This document shows, in pieces, positions 28,801 through 36,625 of a DNA stretch of 64,000 nt. The notes under the pieces were generated by a model, which was given only the letters and a program-made list of their open reading frames with translations, did no database searches and was not told where the DNA came from. The translations under genes and the position numbers were made by a program. The stretch covers positions 1,612,001 to 1,676,000 of the forward strand of contig CAVOTL010000005.1 of NCBI GenBank assembly GCA_963699345.1. Reading direction: 5' to 3'. The DNA is from Bog-756 sp963699345 (GTDB lineage Bacteria > Actinomycetota > Acidimicrobiia > Acidimicrobiales > RAAP-2). Numbering within the stretch: the first letter of the stretch is position 1; each line of letters begins with the position of its first letter.

Positions 28801-31099
28801 TCGTGGTGGAGGTCGCCTCGGTGGCGCCCGACGGCAGCGTGCCGGTGTTCAGGGTGATCGACGTCGGGTAGTTACCGGGACTGGCCGAAGCGAAGCCGCT
28901 GCTGTAGCAGGCGACCGAGTAGCTCTCGGCCGTTCCGTCGACCCAGGATGTCGACGTGCCCCCGGAGGCCGGCGCCGTGCAGGTCGTGGTCGGCGGGGTG
29001 ACGTTCACCGTCAGGGTGCCGGACGTGCCGGTTCCCGCCCCACCGGGTCCGGTGGCGGTGAAGGTCAGGGGGTAGCTGCCGGCATCCGAGCTGGTCGGAG
29101 TGTCGGTCAGGGTGCACTCGAGGATGTACTCCTCGGTGGTGCCGGACCCCGAGGTGCCATGGGTGCAGGCCGGGGTGCTCGACGTCGACGTGGCCAGCGT
29201 CGGGTTGCCGTCGGCGGGCAGTGCTCCGGTGTTGAAGTTGATGGAGTTCGGGTAGGCCGCGGTCCCCGAAACGCCGCTCTGGGCCTCGCACTCGACGGTG
29301 TAGCTGTTGGCCACGTTCTCGTAGAAGGTCGAGGAGGTGCCGCCCGATGCCGGGTCGATGCAGGTCGGGTTGATGCCGGCCACCGTCAAGGTCCAGGTGC
29401 CGGTGGTCACGGTGCTCCCACCGTTCGCCCCGGGGGTGGCCGTGAAGGTCACCGGGTAGGTGCCGACGTCGGACGCCGTCGGGGTCTCGGTGATGGTGCA
29501 GGTGTCGATGTACTCCTCGGAATTGCCCGAACCGGAGGTCGACGTGGTGCAGGCCGGGCTCCCGCCGACGGACTGGAAGGTCGCGTCGCCCGGCAGCGAA
29601 CCGGTGTTGACGGTGATGGCGGACGGGTAGTTGCCCGCGCTGGCCGATGCGAAACCGGTGCCGTAACAGGTGACGGAGAAGGTGTTGGCGATCCCGACCT
29701 TGAACGTCGTGGCGGTTCCGCCCGATGCCGGACTGGTACAGACGTCACTCGGTCCGGTGACCGTCAGGTTCCAGGCGCCGGAGGTGGTGGTGGCCCCGCT
29801 GTTGGAGTCGGTCGCCGTGTACGTCGACGAGTAGGGGCCGTTGTCGGCCGACACGGCGTCCTCCGTCTGGGGACAGGTGAGGATGTACTCCTCGGTGGTG
29901 CCCGATCCCGATGTCGACTTGGTACAGGCCGGGGTACTCGACGTCGAGGTCGCCGACACCAGATCGGCCGGCAGGCTCGCCGGGGTGGTGGGGACGATGG
30001 ACGTCGGGTAGGTGGCGAGGCCCGTCTCACCACTCACGCCGTAACAGGCCACGGAGTACGAGTTGTTGGTGCCGCCGTTCGACGAGTTGAAGGTCGTGGC
30101 GGTGCCGGCCGCGGCCGGGGCGGTGCAGGTCAGCGTGGGGGTTCCCACCGTGATGGTGAGGGCACCCGAGGTCGGACCGGCCACACCGTTGGTGGTGGGT
30201 GTGAAGGTGAACGGGTAGGTGCCGGCGTCCGAGGTCGTCGGCGCGAAGCTGAAGGCACAGGAGAGGATGTACTGCTCGCTGGTGCCCGATCCCGAGGTGG
30301 ACTGGGTGCAGGCCGGGGTGGACGAGGTCGACGTGGCGAAGGTCACGGGCGCGTCGGCCGGGCCCGTACCGGTGGTGATCGCGATCGAACTCGGATACTC
30401 CGCCTGGCCGGAGACGTGGGTCTGGTTCTCGCACTCGACGGTGTAGGTGTTGGTGTACCCCTCGTCGAACTTCTGGGCGGTGCCACCCGACGCCGGGTCG
30501 ATGCAGGCCTGGGTGGTGTTGGAGACGGTGATGGTGTCCGTCCCCGAATTCAGTGCCGTCCCGCCGTCGGTGCCCGGATTGGCGGTGAAGGTGACGGGAT
30601 AGCTCCCGGCCTGTGCCGGCGTCGGATTGTCGGAGATCGGGCAGGTCAGGATGTACTCCTCGGTCGTACCCGACCCGGAGGTGCTGGTGGTGCACGCCGG
30701 CGTGCTGCTCGTCGAGGTCGCCTCGGTGGTGCCCGGGGGGAGCGACCCGGTGTTCAGGGAGATCGACGCCGGATAGGCGGTGGTGCCGCTCACGCCGCTC
30801 ACGCCGTAGCAGGCGATGGACTGGCTGTTGGTGACCCCCGTGTAGAAGGTCACCGACGTGCCGCCCGAGGCCGGCGTCGTACAGGTGTAGGTGGCGGAGG
30901 CGGCGGCGGCCGGTCCCGCGGTCACGATGCCCTCCACGGTGAGGCCGGCGAACGTGCCGAACACCAGGACGAGCCCGAAGACGAGCCGGATCACACCCTT
31001 GGCGCCCAGTCGGCGAGACGGTCCCCGCCTCGACGTCCGGTCCTGACGCCGGTGCTCGGGCGCGCCGGAATTGTCCGGAAACAGCTCGTCTGATGCCAT
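22898..31099 (-). CDS. Giant secreted repeat protein (DUF11/DUF7507-like repeats)
   Basis: 2,733 residues from the ATG at 31099 (GGGGGA ribosome site). A long basic leader (RRGPSRRLGAKGVIR) precedes the signal helix LVFGLVLVFGTFAGLTV and an Ala-rich cleavage region. Six N-terminal repeats of about 115 residues follow, each opening C(T/I).PASGGT and containing the motif STSGSG(T)(T/S)EEYIL.C, with a conserved Cys pattern. A unique region of about 480 residues comes next, then twelve repeats of about 100-110 residues with cores YLVTNTGTTTESGIAVSDNL, SCP...LAPGASETCTGSY and DAGSVTNTATA. A final Ig-like He_PIG module (LPALTLGTPYSYTMTATGG) ends in VKG. No LPxTG or membrane anchor is seen at the end, so retention is by other means or it is released. 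Role: adhesin or surface-layer-like, inferred only from architecture. Confidence 0.9.
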   Translation of the reverse strand: MASDELFPDNSGAPEHRRQDRTSRRGPSRRLGAKGVIRLVFGLVLVFGTFAGLTVEGIVTAGPAAAASATYTCTTPASGGTSVTFYTGVTNSQSIACYGVSGVSGTTAYPASISLNTGSLPPGTTEATSTSSTPACTTSTSGSGTTEEYILTCPISDNPTPAQAGSYPVTFTANPGTDGGTALNSGTDTITVSNTTQACIDPASGGTAQKFDEGYTNTYTVECENQTHVSGQAEYPSSIAITTGTGPADAPVTFATSTSSTPACTQSTSGSGTSEQYILSCAFSFAPTTSDAGTYPFTFTPTTNGVAGPTSGALTITVGTPTLTCTAPAAAGTATTFNSSNGGTNNSYSVACYGVSGETGLATYPTSIVPTTPASLPADLVSATSTSSTPACTKSTSGSGTTEEYILTCPQTEDAVSADNGPYSSTYTATDSNSGATTTSGAWNLTVTGPSDVCTSPASGGTATTFKVGIANTFSVTCYGTGFASASAGNYPSAITVNTGSLPGDATFQSVGGSPACTTSTSGSGNSEEYIDTCTITETPTASDVGTYPVTFTATPGANGGSTVTTGTWTLTVAGINPTCIDPASGGTSSTFYENVANSYTVECEAQSGVSGTAAYPNSINFNTGALPADGNPTLATSTSSTPACTHGTSGSGTTEEYILECTLTDTPTSSDAGSYPLTFTATGPGGAGTGTSGTLTVNVTPPTTTCTAPASGGTSTSWVDGTAESYSVACYSSGFASASPGNYPTSITLNTGTLPSGATEATSTTSSPACTQSTSGSGVSEEYILTCPVAENPTLSQNGTYHATFLATGGANGGPNATSGTWTLTVSQPAPSWATDGSTDGNYFSAIKGVPFCYDLAVSVGQATNNGTFPGSTGSLPLTSLTAGATPSGVTNYSVQDVNLAAGTAQICGTDNNTAASAPVTMAPVATNSGGSATGSIPLWSQNECTWSSSGATVSMFDANQDLEQSGSQSAFGQPITNGVVGGTTKDEPTCSGGVGVSASGGLGDAWTMNTANPLPSPTDTNPSASQGALASSNLDLTTASTGSVGGCYGAINILASTSTSAFGSSTASMTLPSSWVNGGDCAYGTLGSNSAGGNTDTPALHGPTGDAACPPNQADVNAGLVNCSITLSSGNDENGSTNYTTMDLFYNGQPVPQAPTATLSAPAAQPGDTVSVTGGTNWWGASSGAPNAGPYGDFQNSSSDFYPVSAPQIYIGTSRATAVPVASSTVAINADAYACTGAESTTVAPNPCTLTVGQPTGSFTVPSGLAPGIYNVYIDESNTTPLPGNGPNDAYQTARGTSLGTVESATPLDVEGVMVVKTSTTAYADGGYSEAGDTITYTFAVTNTGPDTVTGITVADSNIPSAAITCPNSSLAAGASENCTGTYTVTQADVDNGSVTNTATVSATSISGETLTSAPSSVTTDASDTTSSLSLTKSATTSYSDGGYGKAGDVIDYSYLVTNTGTTTESAITVSDNLIPTVSCPPGSLAPGASETCTGSYTVTQGDVDSGSVTNTATASGTNPSHSTATSNSSTVTVEATDASSSIAVVKSSSSSYQDGAYGKAGDVIDYQYLVSNTGTTTLSDWSVSDNLIPNVSCPSGTLAPGASETCTGSYTVTQADVDAGSVTNTATASATNPSDGSVTSSPSSVTVDASDATSSLSLVKSTNSNGYGVAGNVIAYRYLVTNTGTTTESGIAVSDSLIPAVSCPSSSLAPGASETCTGSYTVTQADVDAGSVTNTATAGGTALGGSVTSAVSSVTVDASNATTSLSLSKSSTTSSYRAAGDVIDYSYLVTNTGTTTESGIAVSDNLIPDVSCPSSSLAPGASETCTGSYTVTQADVDAGSVTNTATASGTALGGSVTSAVSSVTVPASTSSSLSLTKSTGSSGYGAAGNVIDYSYLVTNTGTTTLTGVGVSDNLIPDVSCPSGTLAPGASETCTGSYTVAQADVDAGSVTNTATATATNPSDHAVSSGSSTVTVDASAATSSLGLSKSTSSNGYGAAGDVIGYSYLVTNTGTTTESGIAVSDNLIPDVSCPPGPLAPGASETCTGSYTVTQGDVDAGSVTNTATASAVNPQSVTETSATSSLTVHASHATSGLSLTKSTSSSGYGAAGNVIDYSYVVTNTGTTTESGIAVSDNLIPDVSCPSGTLAPGASETCTGSYTVTQSDVDAGSVTNTASASGTNPSHATETSNSSTVTVDASGATSSLSLSKSTSSNGYAKAGDVIDYSYLVTNTGTTTESGIAVSDNLIPAVSCPSSSLAPGASETCTGSYTATQGDVDAGSVTNTATASGTALGGSVTSGSSSVTVEASGAASSLSITKSTTSTGYGAAGDTIDYSYLVTNTGTTTLTGVGVSDNRIPDVSCLQPTLAPGASETCTGSYTVTQADVDAGSVTNTATASATDPQDAAVTSGSSSVTVDAAFASSDLGLVKATSSSGYGRAGDVIAYTYQVTNTGTTTVSGVGVSDNRVGGVTCPQPTLAPGASETCTGSYTVTQADVDAGSVTNTASAHGTAIHGSVTVTSDPSSVTVEASSATSSLSLVKSASPTSFTVAGQVLSYSYKVTNTGTTTLSSVAVSDNLIATVSCPSGSLAPGASATCTGSYTTTQQDVDYGSITNSATARATAPPHSTPVTSNSSTLTLDYAGVTITSGATLPALTLGTPYSYTMTATGGVAPYKWTAVSGLPKGLKLSSKGVLSGTVLAKKVAPGTYTLVIQVADHGRPKGKDVGFFTLTVKG
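23160..27155 (-). repeat. Twelve tandem DUF11/DUF7507-like coding repeats
   Basis: About 310-330 bp per unit inside the giant gene. Neighbouring units are highly alike at DNA level, especially the block coding for APGASETCTGSYTVTQADVD and the following SVTNTATA. Strings of identical 60-100 bp segments recur, so recombination, copy-number change and assembly collapse are all likely here. Confidence 0.85.
28620..30895 (-). repeat. Six N-terminal coding repeats (PASGGT / STSGSGT..EEYIL type)
   Basis: Six units of about 340-370 bp in the 5' half of the giant gene. Each has two Cys-containing blocks, (S/C)(T/I)xPASGGT near the start and ACT.STSGSGT.EEYIL.C in the middle. They are more diverged from one another than the twelve distal units, suggesting an older expansion. 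Confidence 0.75.
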
Positions 31100-31415
31100 G
31101 TACTTCCCCCATCCCCCAGGGTCGTGCGGATCACCGCACGCTCCACCGAACCTGCCATCCGCCGAACAGATCGCGCACATCGGACCGTCGTTGGACGGGG
31201 GTACCTTAGTGAGTGCGACCACGGATCGCATCCCAAAATTTGAGGAACATTCGGAAATCCGGCGGCTGCCTCGTGCCTGACGCACGGCCGGAGCCGATCC
31301 CCGAGGATGGATCGTCCCGCTCCACGGTCCGTGTCGGAAGCCCCGCCTCCTGAGGGTTCGGCGGTGGTGGGTCCGTGTCGCGGCACCTCGTCGCCGACGC
31401 CCCGGTGGCGATAGC
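31100..31415. other. 316-bp divergent intergenic region
   Basis: It separates the giant repeat gene (leftward) from the membrane-protein gene (rightward), so it must contain both promoters. The most A/T-rich block (around 31,230-31,255, caaaatttgagg) is the likeliest promoter core. No operator-like palindrome or RNA structure stands out. Confidence 0.4.
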
Positions 31416-31424
31416 GTGGGACGA

Positions 31425-33548
31425 ATGGCGGCCGGGGGGTCCTACAGGTTCGGCGCGAGCGGCGCGCGTACGGCAGCCACCGTTCGGTTGACCGGCGCAG
31501 TGGTCGCGGTCCTGTTCATGGTCGTCGCCGCCCTCCCCCTGCTCGTCCTGGTGTCCACCGCCGGGCGCGCCGCGGCGGCGACGTCGGCCGCGTCACACGC
31601 GTCGGACTCGGTGCCGCAGTGCCCACCCGACTGCGGGGCGGTGGCGGCCGGTGATCCGCTCCTGGTGGCGTTCATGACGGCCAACCCCGGAGTGGTCTGG
31701 CAGGCGTTCCCGGCTGCCGACAGCCAGCCCTATGTCGACGCGCTGCGACGGAACCTCGACCGCCCGGTGGCTGCGTCGGCGCCCACGAACGTCGCGGTGG
31801 CCCGTTGGGAGTCGGTGACCGGTGGCTACAGCCTGCAGATCACCCTCGTCTCGTCCGACTCCCTGGCGAAGCACGGCCTGTCGAACCCCGTCGGCGACGC
31901 GGCCGACCTCTGCGGCTCGAACGGCGGTGTCCCCACCGGATCGCCCGAGCGGGTCACCGGGATCCCGGGCGCGGCGTCCGGTTCCTGTGAGTTCGCGCCG
32001 GGTTCCGGGGTCAAGGGAGCGGCCGTCACCGCCTTCGTCCGGGGCAACGTGGCCGCGCTCATCGAGGTGAGCTCCCGGACGAAGACCCAGGTCGGGCCCT
32101 ACGTCACGGTGCCCGCCGCCCACGAACAGTTCGCGGCGCTGCCGGCCGGCGGGGTGCCGGTGTCGAGTAACGGCATCGATGGTCCGTGGGTCGTCCTCTG
32201 GCTCTGCATCCTCGCCGTCCTGGCGTACGCCGTCGTGGGATGTGCCCGCCGACGCGGAAGCTGGCGGGGACCGTTCGTGGCCGTCGCCGAGGCCTTCGGT
32301 CGCCGCAAGGTCGCGATCGGGGTGTCGCTGGCGGCGGTGATCGGTGCCATGGCGTTCTCCATGCTCGATTCCACGATCATGCGGGGGTTCGGCGAGTGGT
32401 ACGGCGTCGCCACCTTCGGGGACTTCTGGCAGAACTGGGTCGATGCCGCCTACACGACCTTCGCCGGCGGCTACGGGCACATCTACGTCCTGGACCGCAG
32501 CCTCGAGACAGCTCCTGCGTTACAGGTCGTCACCGCTCCGATCGCCCGGCTCGCCTCCGGTCTGTCGTTCCCCCACCCCAGCTACGTCCTGTACCCGACC
32601 GCGTTCTGGGTGGCTGGACCGCTGTACCTGGGCGGCATGGCCCTGCCCATCTGCGCCGCCGACCGATGGCTCAACGGGATGGGGGTCACCGACATCCGTC
32701 GCCGGCTCGCCGTGCTCGGTGTGATGGCGATCACGTTGCCTCCGATGCCCTTGAGTGGACATCCCGAGGACCTGATCGCCCTGGGGGCGATGCTCTACGG
32801 GACCGCGGCGGCCTTCGAAGGTCGTCCCCGGGCCACCGGTTGGTGGCTCGGGTGCGCGCTCGCCTTCCAACCCTTCGCCTTCCTGGCCATTCCGATCGCC
32901 TTCATCTTCCTGACGCGCCGGCAGTGGCTGACGACACTGGGTCCCATCGTGGGTGTGCCTCTGGCCTTCCTCGTCGTCCCGCTGGTCACCGACCGGGGCG
33001 TGACCGTGACGCAGCTGCTCCACCAGAAGGTGTTCGACGTCTTCGGCTACATCGGCCCCAGCTGGAACCTCGATCCGGGAGTGGCGGCCTACTTCCGTTC
33101 CGGAGTGGCCCTGGTGTCCATTCCGGCCGCCATCGTCCTGGCCCGTTTCCTACCGGCGAGCCGGCGCCGCGGCGCCGCCCTCGTCATCTGGTCCGTAGCC
33201 ATGCTCTTCGCCCTCCGGGTCGTCGAACCCGAGCTGTTCCCCTACTTCCTCGCCCCCACACTGGCCCTGGCGCCCGTGAGCGCGGCCGGCCGGCCCTGGT
33301 GGCGACTCGTCAGCGTCGGTCTCCTCGCCATCTGGCTCACCTGGTGGCTGCACATCGCCGTCAAGGCGGAGTGGTCGCTGTGGCTCATCCTGGTCGGTCA
33401 GCTCTGCGTCCTCGGGTGGCTGGCCTACCCCGGCCGGGTCCACCACCCCCGGACGGTCGAGCCCTCGACGAGCCGGTCGAGCCGGCGCCCGACCGATGCA
33501 CCCGAACCGGTCGGACGCGAGCCCCGACTCACCGATCGGGCCCGATGA
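31425..33548 (+). CDS. Polytopic membrane protein with an extracellular N-terminal domain
   Basis: 707 residues from the ATG at 31425 (a GTG at 31416 is the alternative). A first helix (TGAVVAVLFMVVAALPLLVLV) leads to an extracytoplasmic domain of about 190 residues (SVPQCPPDCG, four or more Cys). Around ten further membrane segments occupy roughly 255-680, with a basic cytoplasmic C-tail. The loop GFGEWYGVATFGDFWQNWVD and the segments DLIALGAMLYGTA and LAFQPFAFLAIPIAF resemble GT-C glycosyltransferase-like membrane proteins, but a clear catalytic Asp pair is not assigned. It probably works in envelope glycan assembly. It overlaps the downstream lipoprotein by four bases (ATGA), so they are co-translated. 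Confidence 0.75.
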   Translation: MAAGGSYRFGASGARTAATVRLTGAVVAVLFMVVAALPLLVLVSTAGRAAAATSAASHASDSVPQCPPDCGAVAAGDPLLVAFMTANPGVVWQAFPAADSQPYVDALRRNLDRPVAASAPTNVAVARWESVTGGYSLQITLVSSDSLAKHGLSNPVGDAADLCGSNGGVPTGSPERVTGIPGAASGSCEFAPGSGVKGAAVTAFVRGNVAALIEVSSRTKTQVGPYVTVPAAHEQFAALPAGGVPVSSNGIDGPWVVLWLCILAVLAYAVVGCARRRGSWRGPFVAVAEAFGRRKVAIGVSLAAVIGAMAFSMLDSTIMRGFGEWYGVATFGDFWQNWVDAAYTTFAGGYGHIYVLDRSLETAPALQVVTAPIARLASGLSFPHPSYVLYPTAFWVAGPLYLGGMALPICAADRWLNGMGVTDIRRRLAVLGVMAITLPPMPLSGHPEDLIALGAMLYGTAAAFEGRPRATGWWLGCALAFQPFAFLAIPIAFIFLTRRQWLTTLGPIVGVPLAFLVVPLVTDRGVTVTQLLHQKVFDVFGYIGPSWNLDPGVAAYFRSGVALVSIPAAIVLARFLPASRRRGAALVIWSVAMLFALRVVEPELFPYFLAPTLALAPVSAAGRPWWRLVSVGLLAIWLTWWLHIAVKAEWSLWLILVGQLCVLGWLAYPGRVHHPRTVEPSTSRSSRRPTDAPEPVGREPRLTDRAR

Positions 33549-33995
33549 CACCACCCGCCGTCCATCCGGGCTCCGGGGAGCTCGACGTCGACCTCTCGGT
33601 CTCCGAGGGGCGTCCCGTCCCGACCCGGTGGAGACTCGCCCTGGGCGCCCTGGTCGCCGTGGCCCTCCTCGCCGGATGCTCGACGACCACGGCGAGCCCT
33701 CCGACCACCTCACGCCACCCGGATCCGGCGGCCCTCAATGTCACGCCGTGCAACTATGCCCGGGCCTGGCACGACGATCCGACCCAAATTCAGTGAGTTC
33801 GCCACCCTGGCGCGGTACGCCCGGGCGGCGCACAGTGCCGCCCTCCGGACCGACGGCCAACAGCTCACCGCGGCGGTGACGGCCGACGACGGGGTCGAGC
33901 TGGCCGAGGCCGCCGGTCGGGTCTATGCCACCTGTCAGGAGCTACGACTCGTCCCGACCTCGTCGCCTACGTCCACGACCCTGTCGACGGGCTGA
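33545..33995 (+). pseudogene. Small lipoprotein with a single-base frameshift
   Basis: ATG at 33545 overlaps the preceding stop. The frame codes for a leader with membrane helix and lipobox (LGALVAVALLAGCSTT) and a mature start NVTPCNYARAWHDDPTQ, then hits a stop at 33,796. The next frame continues as KFSEFATLARYARAAHSAAL through to PTSSPTSTTLSTG, ending in TGA at 33,995. Removing one C from the CCC at 33783-33785 joins them into a protein of about 149 residues with one internal disulphide (PCNYA...ATCQEL). Its family is unknown. Sequencing error is a good explanation because both halves keep normal codon use. Confidence 0.6.
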
Positions 33996-34004
33996 GGCCC
34001 GGGG

Positions 34005-34020
34005 GGACTCCGAGGAGTCC
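34005..34020. terminator. Short perfect inverted repeat between convergent genes
   Basis: GGACTCC (34005-34011) and GGAGTCC (34014-34020) flank only GA, 10 bp after the lipoprotein stop and 30 bp before the SDR stop. It is a candidate bidirectional terminator without a T-tract. Confidence 0.4.
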
Positions 34021-34049
34021 GGTCCAGCGGGGAGTCGTCCCGATCACCC

Positions 34050-34973
34050 CTACGACGAGTACCTCGCCGGATCGTCGTTCCCGTCCAGGTCGGCGTTCGG
34101 ACGGGCGCGGGCGACCAGGTCGGCGAGCACGGCCCCCACACCGCCGGGCGTCCCCGGGTTGGTGCCTTCGGGTCCGCGGTGCCAGCCCTCGACGACCGCC
34201 ACCTTGTTTCCCCGGACATCGAACACCCGGCCGGTGACCCCTCGGGAGTCGGGGCTGGCCAGCCACGTCGCCACGGCGGCGATCCACCGCGGCGCCAACG
34301 CCTCCCGGGTGGACTCGGGGATGTTCTCCTCCCCGCCCATCACCGGCACCACCAGGCGCGTGATGGCGGTCGGTGCCAGGCAGTTGGCCGTCACCCCGTA
34401 GCGGCCGAGCTCCAGCGAGCAGACCATGGTGAGAGCGGCGATGCCCGCCTTGGCCGCGCCGTAGTTGGCCTGCCCGACATTGCCGAACAGGCCCGAGGGG
34501 GAGGCGGTGTTGATGATGCGGGCGTCGACCGCCTCCCCGGCCTTCGACCGCTCCCGCCAGTAGGCGGCGGCATGCCGGGTGGGACAGAAGTGGCCCTTCA
34601 GGTGGACACTGACGACCGCGTCCCAGTCGGCCTCGTCCATCGAGAAGATCATCCGGTCACGCAGGATGCCGGCGTTGTTCACCAGCACGTCCAGGCGGCC
34701 GAAGGTGTCGACGGCCCGGGCCACCAGCTGACCGGCCTGGGCGAAGTCGGTGATGTCCGAGCTGTCGGCGATCGCCTCCCCACCCAGGGCCTCGATCTCC
34801 GCCACGACCTCGTCGGCGGGAACGGCGTCGGATCCACTCCCGTCGGCCCCCGCTCCCAGGTCGTTGACCACGACCTTGGTGCCTTCACCGGCGAGCATCA
34901 GGGCGTGCTCCCGGCCGATACCCCGGCCCGCGCCCGTCACGATGGCCACCCGTCCTTCACCACTGCCGCCCAT
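34050..34973 (-). CDS. Short-chain dehydrogenase (MFE-2 / 3-hydroxyacyl-CoA dehydrogenase-like)
   Basis: 307 residues from the ATG at 34973, GGAGG 6 bases upstream; a longer in-frame start at 35006 lacks this. The cofactor motif is VAIVTGAGRGIGREHAL, with NDLGAG after the second strand as in peroxisomal multifunctional enzyme type 2 dehydrogenases. NNAGILRDRM, the catalytic Ser in INTASPSGLFG and YGAAKAG (Tyr/Lys) follow. NAD is the likely cofactor (Asp at the end of the second strand). It would oxidise a 3-hydroxyacyl-CoA. It is followed on the same strand, upstream, by the CoA ligase, and together with the MaoC protein could provide hydration and dehydrogenation steps of a beta-oxidation cycle. 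Confidence 0.88.
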   Translation of the reverse strand: MGGSGEGRVAIVTGAGRGIGREHALMLAGEGTKVVVNDLGAGADGSGSDAVPADEVVAEIEALGGEAIADSSDITDFAQAGQLVARAVDTFGRLDVLVNNAGILRDRMIFSMDEADWDAVVSVHLKGHFCPTRHAAAYWRERSKAGEAVDARIINTASPSGLFGNVGQANYGAAKAGIAALTMVCSLELGRYGVTANCLAPTAITRLVVPVMGGEENIPESTREALAPRWIAAVATWLASPDSRGVTGRVFDVRGNKVAVVEGWHRGPEGTNPGTPGGVGAVLADLVARARPNADLDGNDDPARYSS

Positions 34974-35031
34974 GCGATCCTCCTGTCGATCCGTCAGCTG
35001 CGCCATCGTTCCACGGCGCGCCCGGTCCTGC

Positions 35032-36549
35032 TCAGGTCAGCAACCGGCGCTTCAGCAGCTTCCCCGTCGGGAGCCGCGGGAGCTCGTCGACGAAGCGCAC
35101 CTCCTTCGGGCACTTGAAGTGGCTGAGCTGACCGCGACACCAGGCGATGAGCTCGTCGCCGTCCACGTCGGCACCGGGTGCGCGTTGCACGAAGGCCGTC
35201 ACCTGCTCACCCATGTCGGGGTCGGGGGTGCCGAGCACGGCGACGTCGTCGACCTGGGGGTGGACGACCAGGACGTCCTCGATCTCGCGCGGGTAGATGT
35301 TGACGCCGCCGCTGATGATCATGTTCGACGCCCGGTCGGTGAGGTACAGGTAGCCCTCGTCGTCGACCCGACCCACGTCACCCATCCACGACCAGCCACG
35401 CCGGTCCCACACCTGCTCCGTCTTCTCGGGCTCGTGGTAGTACTCGAAGCTCCGGTTGGTGGAGAACCAGACCTCGCCCTCCTCCCCGGCCGGGAGCTCC
35501 CCACCGTCGCCACCCACGATGTGGATCTGTCCGGTCATCGACCGGCCCACCGAGCCTGGATGCTCCAGCCAGGCGGCGCTGTCGATGTACGTGAGCCCGG
35601 CGCCCTCGGAACCGCTGTAGAACTCATGGAGGATCGGGCCGACCCAGTCGATGAACCGCCGTTTCGTCTCGACCGGACAGGGGGCGGCGGCGTGGACGAC
35701 CACCTGCAGCGACGACAGGTCGAACCGTGAGCGCTCCTCGTCGGTCAGCTTCAACAGGCGGATCATGTGCGTCGGGACGAACTGCACGTGCGTCACCCGG
35801 TGACGCTCGATGGCGGCGAGCACCTCGAGCGGATCGAAGCGCTCCATCACGACGGCGGTGCCACCGAGTCGCTGGGTGCCGTAGGTCCAGCCCGCCGGGG
35901 CGGCGTGGTAGAGCGGCGCACCCGGTGACAGGTACACGGTGTTCGCGTCGAACCCGAACATGCCGGCGAGCATCGTCGTGAGGAACGACGGAGCCCCGAT
36001 GTCGCCGGTCGGGAGGGGCGGCAGGATCCCCTTCGGCTGGCCGGTGGTCCCCGACGAGTAGAACATCCATCCGCCCTCGGCCTCCTGATCGCCGAGGCCG
36101 GGCTCCACCCCGGCGATCACGTCGTCCAGCCGGTCGAAACCGGGGATGTCACCGTCGACGCAGATCCTGGAGGTGACCTTGCCCAGATACGGCTCCATCT
36201 GGACCGCCACATCGGCGAGACCGCTCGCCACGATCAGGGCGGCCGCGTCGCAGTTGTCGACGATGTAGCCGGCCTCGGCGGCCACGAGGTGCCAGTTGAC
36301 CGGCGTGACGTACGCCCCCAGGCGGATCGCGCCCCAGACGACGTCGTAGAACTCGGACTGGTTGTCGAGGAGGACCGCCACGTGGTCACCTCGGCGCAGC
36401 CCGCGGTCGTGGAGGGCCCGGGCGAGCCGTCCGGATGCGTCCGCGACCTCCGCGTACGTGCGGGTCGCCCCGGTGGCATTCATCACGACGGCCGCTTTAC
36501 CGGGATCGGAGACGGCGTAGGCCAGGAGGTGCTGCCCCGCGGGATCCAT
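35032..36549 (-). CDS. Acyl-CoA synthetase (FadD-like, ANL family)
   Basis: 505 residues from the ATG at 36549. ATP motif MFYSSGTTGQPKG, the A5 region EFYSGSEGAGLTYID, GDVGRVDDEGYLYLTDR and the hinge SNMIISGGVNIYP are present, with the C-terminal Lys in LPRLPTGKLLKRRL. SEGAGLTY in place of YGxTE is characteristic of the FadD3/FadD19-like ligases that act on steroid side chains or hydrophobic acids. It is 58 bp upstream of the SDR gene on the same strand and divergent from the HIBADH-type gene (76 bp between starts), so the shared intergenic region may control both directions. Confidence 0.9.
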   Translation of the reverse strand: MDPAGQHLLAYAVSDPGKAAVVMNATGATRTYAEVADASGRLARALHDRGLRRGDHVAVLLDNQSEFYDVVWGAIRLGAYVTPVNWHLVAAEAGYIVDNCDAAALIVASGLADVAVQMEPYLGKVTSRICVDGDIPGFDRLDDVIAGVEPGLGDQEAEGGWMFYSSGTTGQPKGILPPLPTGDIGAPSFLTTMLAGMFGFDANTVYLSPGAPLYHAAPAGWTYGTQRLGGTAVVMERFDPLEVLAAIERHRVTHVQFVPTHMIRLLKLTDEERSRFDLSSLQVVVHAAAPCPVETKRRFIDWVGPILHEFYSGSEGAGLTYIDSAAWLEHPGSVGRSMTGQIHIVGGDGGELPAGEEGEVWFSTNRSFEYYHEPEKTEQVWDRRGWSWMGDVGRVDDEGYLYLTDRASNMIISGGVNIYPREIEDVLVVHPQVDDVAVLGTPDPDMGEQVTAFVQRAPGADVDGDELIAWCRGQLSHFKCPKEVRFVDELPRLPTGKLLKRRLLT

Positions 36550-36625
36550 CGCCCGGCATGGTAGTGCGACTTTCGGCAAGGATGGCGGGCATGTTCAGGT
36601 GGGCGGCACCCCGGGGCACCGGTCG

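Noticed and set aside
24545..31093. Plus-strand open frame of over 2,100 codons
   Set aside because: It lies exactly opposite the giant repeat gene and is Arg/Gly/His-rich with no signal, domain or start. It stays open only because of high GC and the periodic repeats.
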